A program made the position numbers and the translations under genes. Shown here in pieces: positions 60,814 through 64,000 of a stretch of DNA of 64,000 nucleotides. Source of the stretch: Subdoligranulum variabile (GTDB taxonomy: Bacteria; Bacillota; Clostridia; Oscillospirales; Ruminococcaceae); NCBI RefSeq assembly GCF_025152575.1, contig NZ_CP102293.1, positions 372,001 to 436,000 on the forward strand, read 5' to 3'. Position 1 is the first letter of the stretch. Every line of letters begins with the position of its first letter. The notes under the pieces are model-generated. The model saw nothing but the letters and a program-made list of their open reading frames with translations. It did not search any database and had not been told where the DNA came from.

Positions 60814-61743
60814 ATGAAAACAGCATTGGTTATCATGGCAGCGGGCATCGGCTCCCGCTTCGGCGGCGGCATCAAGCAGCTGGCCGCTGTCGGTCCCAAC
60901 GGCGAGATCATCATGGACTATTCCATCCACGATGCCATCGAAGCCGGTTTTGACAAGATCGTCTTCATCATCCGTCACGACATCGAGCAGGCATTCAAGG
61001 AGGCCATCGGTGACCGCATCGAGGCTACCTGCAAGGAGCTGGGTGTGGAGATTGCTTACGCCTTCCAGGCACTGGAGAACGTGCCCGCGGGGTATTCGGT
61101 CCCCGAGGGCCGTACCAAGCCCTGGGGCACCGGTCAGGCGGTGCTGGCCTGCAAGGGCATCCTGCAGGAGCCTTTTGCCGTTATCAATGCCGACGACTAC
61201 TACGGCAAGGAAGCCTTTGTGCAGCTGCATGATTTCCTGCAGGGGTACGATCCTGCGCAGCCCGGCAAGCTCTGCATGGCCGGTTTTGTGCTGAAAAACA
61301 CCCTGAGTGACAACGGCGCTGTGACCCGCGGCATCTGCCAGATGAACGAGGAGCAGTATCTCACCGGCGTGCTGGAGACCAGCGGCATCGAGAAGACCGC
61401 CGACGGCGCGGCAGCCGGCGGCCAGGCCATCGACATCGACAGCCTGGTATCCATGAATATGTGGGGGCTGACCCCCGCTTTCGTCGATCTGCTGGAGAGC
61501 GGTTTTGTAGAGTTCTTTGAGAAAGCCGCACCGGCCAATCCTCTGAAAGCCGAGTATCTGCTGCCCATCTACATCGACGAGCTGCTCCATGCGGGCAAGG
61601 TCAGCGTCAAGGTGCTGCCCACCCACGACAAGTGGTTCGGCGTCACCTACGCCGAGGACAAGCAGATCGTCATCGACAGTTTTGCCAAGCTGGTGGCCGA
61701 CGGCGTCTACCGCAAAGACCTGTTCAGCGACCTGAAAAAATAA
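60814..61743 (+). CDS. Sugar-phosphate nucleotidyltransferase family protein
   Basis: The protein has 309 residues. The NTP-transferase signature is VIMAAGIGSRFGGGIKQLAA, a variant of GxGxRxxPxTK with lysine kept. INADDYYGKEAF contains the metal-binding DD pair, and the substrate-binding region has NMWGLTPAF. It likely makes a nucleotide sugar (UDP-, GDP- or CDP-linked), possibly UDP-glucose, but the specific reaction is not clear. AGGAGG lies before ATG 60814. A strong terminator follows. galT lies about 1.6 kb further on. Confidence 0.88.
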   Translation: MKTALVIMAAGIGSRFGGGIKQLAAVGPNGEIIMDYSIHDAIEAGFDKIVFIIRHDIEQAFKEAIGDRIEATCKELGVEIAYAFQALENVPAGYSVPEGRTKPWGTGQAVLACKGILQEPFAVINADDYYGKEAFVQLHDFLQGYDPAQPGKLCMAGFVLKNTLSDNGAVTRGICQMNEEQYLTGVLETSGIEKTADGAAAGGQAIDIDSLVSMNMWGLTPAFVDLLESGFVEFFEKAAPANPLKAEYLLPIYIDELLHAGKVSVKVLPTHDKWFGVTYAEDKQIVIDSFAKLVADGVYRKDLFSDLKK

Positions 61744-61754
61744 CAACAGTATCT

Positions 61755-61786
61755 CCCCTGCCGGGGTTTCCCGGCAGGGGATTTTT
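61755..61786 (+). terminator. Terminator of the nucleotidyltransferase gene
   Basis: CCCCTGCCGGG (61755-61765) pairs perfectly with CCCGGCAGGGG (61770-61780), and ATTTTT follows. Confidence 0.92.
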
Positions 61787-61788
61787 CA

Positions 61789-61817
61789 TTGACATCTGTA
61801 CAACAACATGCGACAAT
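61789..61817 (+). promoter_or_regulatory. Consensus promoter of the WG/SH3 lipoprotein gene
   Basis: A perfect -35 TTGACA (61789-61794) is followed by 17 bases and GACAAT (61812-61817), about 60 bases before the ATG at 61877. The promoter starts inside the T-tract region of the terminator. Confidence 0.75.
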
Positions 61818-61876
61818 AAAGAAAAAGAGTTCTGCAAAACCGGCAGCCCTTATGGCTGAGAAAGGTGGTGCTTTTT

Positions 61877-63220
61877 ATGAAACGTCTTTTGGTTCCGCTG
61901 GCTTTTTCTCTGCTGCTGTGTGCCTGCACGCCGCCTGCACTGAACAGCGCGGCCACGCCGGAGACCGCGGAAAGCGCCACCGCCGAAGCGGCCACTGTCG
62001 ATACAGCCCCGGCCGGAGCGAACGTTTCCTTGCCCGAAGGGCTTCAGGCGGTGGATCTGGCGGTGCTGTCCTACGATGAGATCCGCCTGGTCTGCCGGTA
62101 TTCCGTCTGGAACGAGCCCCTTGCCGGTTACTATACCACCTGCCGGGACGGACAGTGGGGACTGATGCGCAACGATGGCAGTAAAGTCTTGTCCTGCGCC
62201 TTTGAACGGCCCGTCGCCCTTTGCTCCGACGGCGCGCCGCGCTATCCCGCCTGGATAGCGGTGTCCGGCAACGCTGATGCCGCCTTCTGGGAGGATACCT
62301 CCCGGTATCTGACCTCCATCGGGGAGGGGCGGATCTGCGATATGGCCCATTGCGGCCCCGGTTACGAGAAATACCTCTGGCTGGAAGACCGCGGGCAGAT
62401 GTGTGCCTATATCGGCAGCCTGGGCCCCAGTGAGCCTACCCATATTACCCCCGGCCAGCGGGACGCATACGGCAACTGCTTTCCCGCACAGGATGCAGTC
62501 CTGATCAGCGAAGAATGGGGCGAAGTCCCTTCCGACACGACGGGAGAATCCTACCGCTATCGCACCGCCGACGGGACACCGCTGAACAACTATGACTACC
62601 AGCAGGCACAGCCCTTCCTGCACGGTGCTCTGCTGGCCGCCGCCCGGCGCGGCAGCCAGTGGATCTATCTGGACCAACAGGGCACCGAAGTCACCGCCCC
62701 GGTCTATGAGGCCGTTTATCAGGATCCCTGGGGGAATTTGTCGCTGGCGTCACCGCTGCTGAACGGCTATGCAGCGGTCTGCCGCGACGGAAAGTTCGGT
62801 CTGCTGGACAGTGCCGGTCAGGAATTTGTTCCCTGCACCTACGACGGACTTGTCTGGGACGGCAGCCTGGGCTGGATCAAACTGGCTGACGGATGGCACG
62901 CCTTCTCTGTGCCCAGTGCCCCCACCCCCACAGCCACCCCCGCTCAGCCGGAAGAACCGGATCTGCTGCGCTGGGTCTCGATTGATCTGGTCCTCCCCGA
63001 TACTTATCCTCCGGACTATTATCATCCCATCTACAGAACGATCTCCTATGACAACCTCAACGTCCGCGCCGGTCCCGGCACCGAATACGATAAGGTCGGC
63101 AGCCTGTTGCCGGGTTCCAACGTAGAACAGCTGGGCGGCAGCAGCACCACGGATGAGTGGATCTTTGTGGCCTATCAGGACTGGCCTCTCGGATGGGTCA
63201 GCACCGAATACCTGGAATGA
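61877..63220 (+). CDS. Lipoprotein with WG-type repeats and C-terminal SH3 domain
   Basis: The protein has 447 residues from ATG 61877, with AAAGGTGG upstream. A lipoprotein signal ends at LLLCAC. WG-type repeats are visible as CRDGQWGLMRNDGSKVLSC and CRDGKFGLLDSAGQEFVPC, each a strand pair with G-x-W/F-G-L. A Pro/Thr-rich linker leads to a bacterial SH3 domain (YDNLNVRAGPGTEYDKVGSL, then PLGWVSTEYLE) like that of the protein at 33743-34261. It is anchored outside the membrane, probably in contact with the cell wall. It is monocistronic with a strong promoter. Confidence 0.85.
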   Translation: MKRLLVPLAFSLLLCACTPPALNSAATPETAESATAEAATVDTAPAGANVSLPEGLQAVDLAVLSYDEIRLVCRYSVWNEPLAGYYTTCRDGQWGLMRNDGSKVLSCAFERPVALCSDGAPRYPAWIAVSGNADAAFWEDTSRYLTSIGEGRICDMAHCGPGYEKYLWLEDRGQMCAYIGSLGPSEPTHITPGQRDAYGNCFPAQDAVLISEEWGEVPSDTTGESYRYRTADGTPLNNYDYQQAQPFLHGALLAAARRGSQWIYLDQQGTEVTAPVYEAVYQDPWGNLSLASPLLNGYAAVCRDGKFGLLDSAGQEFVPCTYDGLVWDGSLGWIKLADGWHAFSVPSAPTPTATPAQPEEPDLLRWVSIDLVLPDTYPPDYYHPIYRTISYDNLNVRAGPGTEYDKVGSLLPGSNVEQLGGSSTTDEWIFVAYQDWPLGWVSTEYLE

Positions 63221-63338
63221 TTGTGCATTGTGAATGAAAACTGCAAAACCATGGCACGCAGTGCTATGGAAAACGGAGGTTTTTTGCGGTATGGTTAGTA
63301 CAACAGAACCGAAAACACACCGCTACAGGAGGGCAATT

Positions 63339-64000
63339 ATGGCAAACAATGAATTTGACTGCACGGCCTTGACCCCGGAACAGCGCGACGCCCGTCTGGC
63401 CTTGGACATGGAGCGGCTGCTGCGCTTTGGGCGCAAGCACAAGCTCATCAAGGATCTGGACGTACTGGTGGCACGCAACACGCTGCTGGACCTGTTGGCG
63501 CTGAGTGCGCCCAGTGAGTCCAAACCGCCGAAAGAGAACCCGGAGACGCCCGCGGCGTTGCTGGATGAGATGGTGGAGTTGGCCGCCCAGAAAGACCTGT
63601 TTGACGGTGCGGTTCCCCAGTTCCGCATCAACTTCGAAACCCGACTGATGGGCGCGCTGATGCCCCGGGAGAGCGAAGTCTGCAAGAAATTCAAGAAGCT
63701 CTATGAGCGCAAAGGTGCCAAAGCGGCCACCGATTGGTTCTACGACCTGTGCGTCGTGTCCAACTACATCCGCACGGCACAGATTGCCAAGAACATCCAG
63801 TGGAATTCTGCCAGTCCCTACGGCGACCTGGAAATCACCATCAACCTGACCAAGCCCGAAAAGGATCCCAAGACCATTGCTCTGGAACGCCTGCAGCCCA
63901 AGTCCGGTTATCCGGCCTGCATGCTCTGCAAGGAAAACATCGGCTACGCCGGCCGCGTCAACTTCCCCGCCCGGCAGACCCACCGCATCGTGCCCATCAC
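63339..64000 (+). CDS. galT: Galactose-1-phosphate uridylyltransferase, 5' part
   Basis: 220 codons are present before the right edge. ATG 63339 has GGAGGG five bases upstream. The sequence matches the Firmicutes-type GalT: PQFRINFETRLMGALMPRES, WFYDLCVVSNYIRTAQIAKN, SPYGDLEITINLTKPEKDP, and ACMLCKENIGYAGRVNFPAR (separate segments). The enzyme swaps UDP between glucose- and galactose-1-phosphate in the Leloir pathway. The catalytic HPH-like region lies beyond or at the edge. Confidence 0.92.
   Translation, partial: MANNEFDCTALTPEQRDARLALDMERLLRFGRKHKLIKDLDVLVARNTLLDLLALSAPSESKPPKENPETPAALLDEMVELAAQKDLFDGAVPQFRINFETRLMGALMPRESEVCKKFKKLYERKGAKAATDWFYDLCVVSNYIRTAQIAKNIQWNSASPYGDLEITINLTKPEKDPKTIALERLQPKSGYPACMLCKENIGYAGRVNFPARQTHRIVPI

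Noticed and set aside
1..64000. tRNA, rRNA or replication origin
   Set aside because: No cloverleaf-like gene, rRNA segment, DnaA-box cluster or dnaA/rep gene was recognised in the intergenic regions.

Overview
The window most likely comes from a gut Clostridia/Oscillospiraceae chromosome of the Faecalibacterium-Gemmiger-Subdoligranulum type. This is inferred from a GC-rich core with Firmicutes-type ribosome binding sites, a large pyruvate phosphate dikinase, class-II-like GalT, DUF3160 and SH3 lipoproteins, and Tn4451-like mobilization genes. No rRNA, tRNA or CRISPR array was seen. The species is not certain.

Layout. Bases 1-3490 hold a DUF1349 gene cut by the window edge, a ferredoxin-type aldo/keto reductase, a small zinc-ribbon protein and the 3' part of a larger gene whose 5' end is lost. 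From about 3490 to 28600 lies a mosaic accessory region. It contains a metallophosphatase fragment, two diverged DUF1848 copies, and a decayed mobilizable element (relaxase stump, MobC, TnpV, ParB-like fragment, possible oriT). Next come a permease/XRE fusion ORF and a tight operon WYL regulator-TfoX-GyrI-DUF3795-SRPBCC-DUF1848. A DUF6076-like protein and a Fic fragment follow. A sugar ABC transporter has solute-binding lipoproteins with Asp-box-like modules, and a divergent two-component system lies beside it. The region continues with a LytTR regulator, two ECF sigma factors with a DUF4367 anti-sigma and a secreted protein, and an XRE regulator. It ends with a recombination module: a sigma-like HTH protein, a structured non-coding stretch, a 36-residue ORF and a large serine recombinase.

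Bases 28600-64000 are GC-rich, densely packed core genome. They hold ppdK, a GlmU-type acyltransferase, pth, SH3 and DUF3160 lipoproteins, mfd, a GT2/ATP-grasp pair, a ClC transporter, the ttcA-like/alr/lepA operon and glnS. Further on are a MATE transporter, an LRR/VWA/MoxR operon, a YoaK-family protein, a CtpE-like P-type ATPase, prfB, a RING/zinc-ribbon membrane protein, a nucleotidyltransferase, a WG/SH3 lipoprotein and the start of galT. Many units end in strong, often bidirectional intrinsic terminators, and several have recognisable sigma-A promoters.

The least explained parts are these: a 13-bp inverted repeat that would bury the ribosome binding site of the sigma-like gene (25643-25688); the gene-free, hairpin-rich stretch before the recombinase (26164-26614); the DUF1848 proteins with a C-terminal CX3CX2C cluster; the six-gene WYL operon; and the VWA protein whose HExxH-like motif has lost its glutamate.
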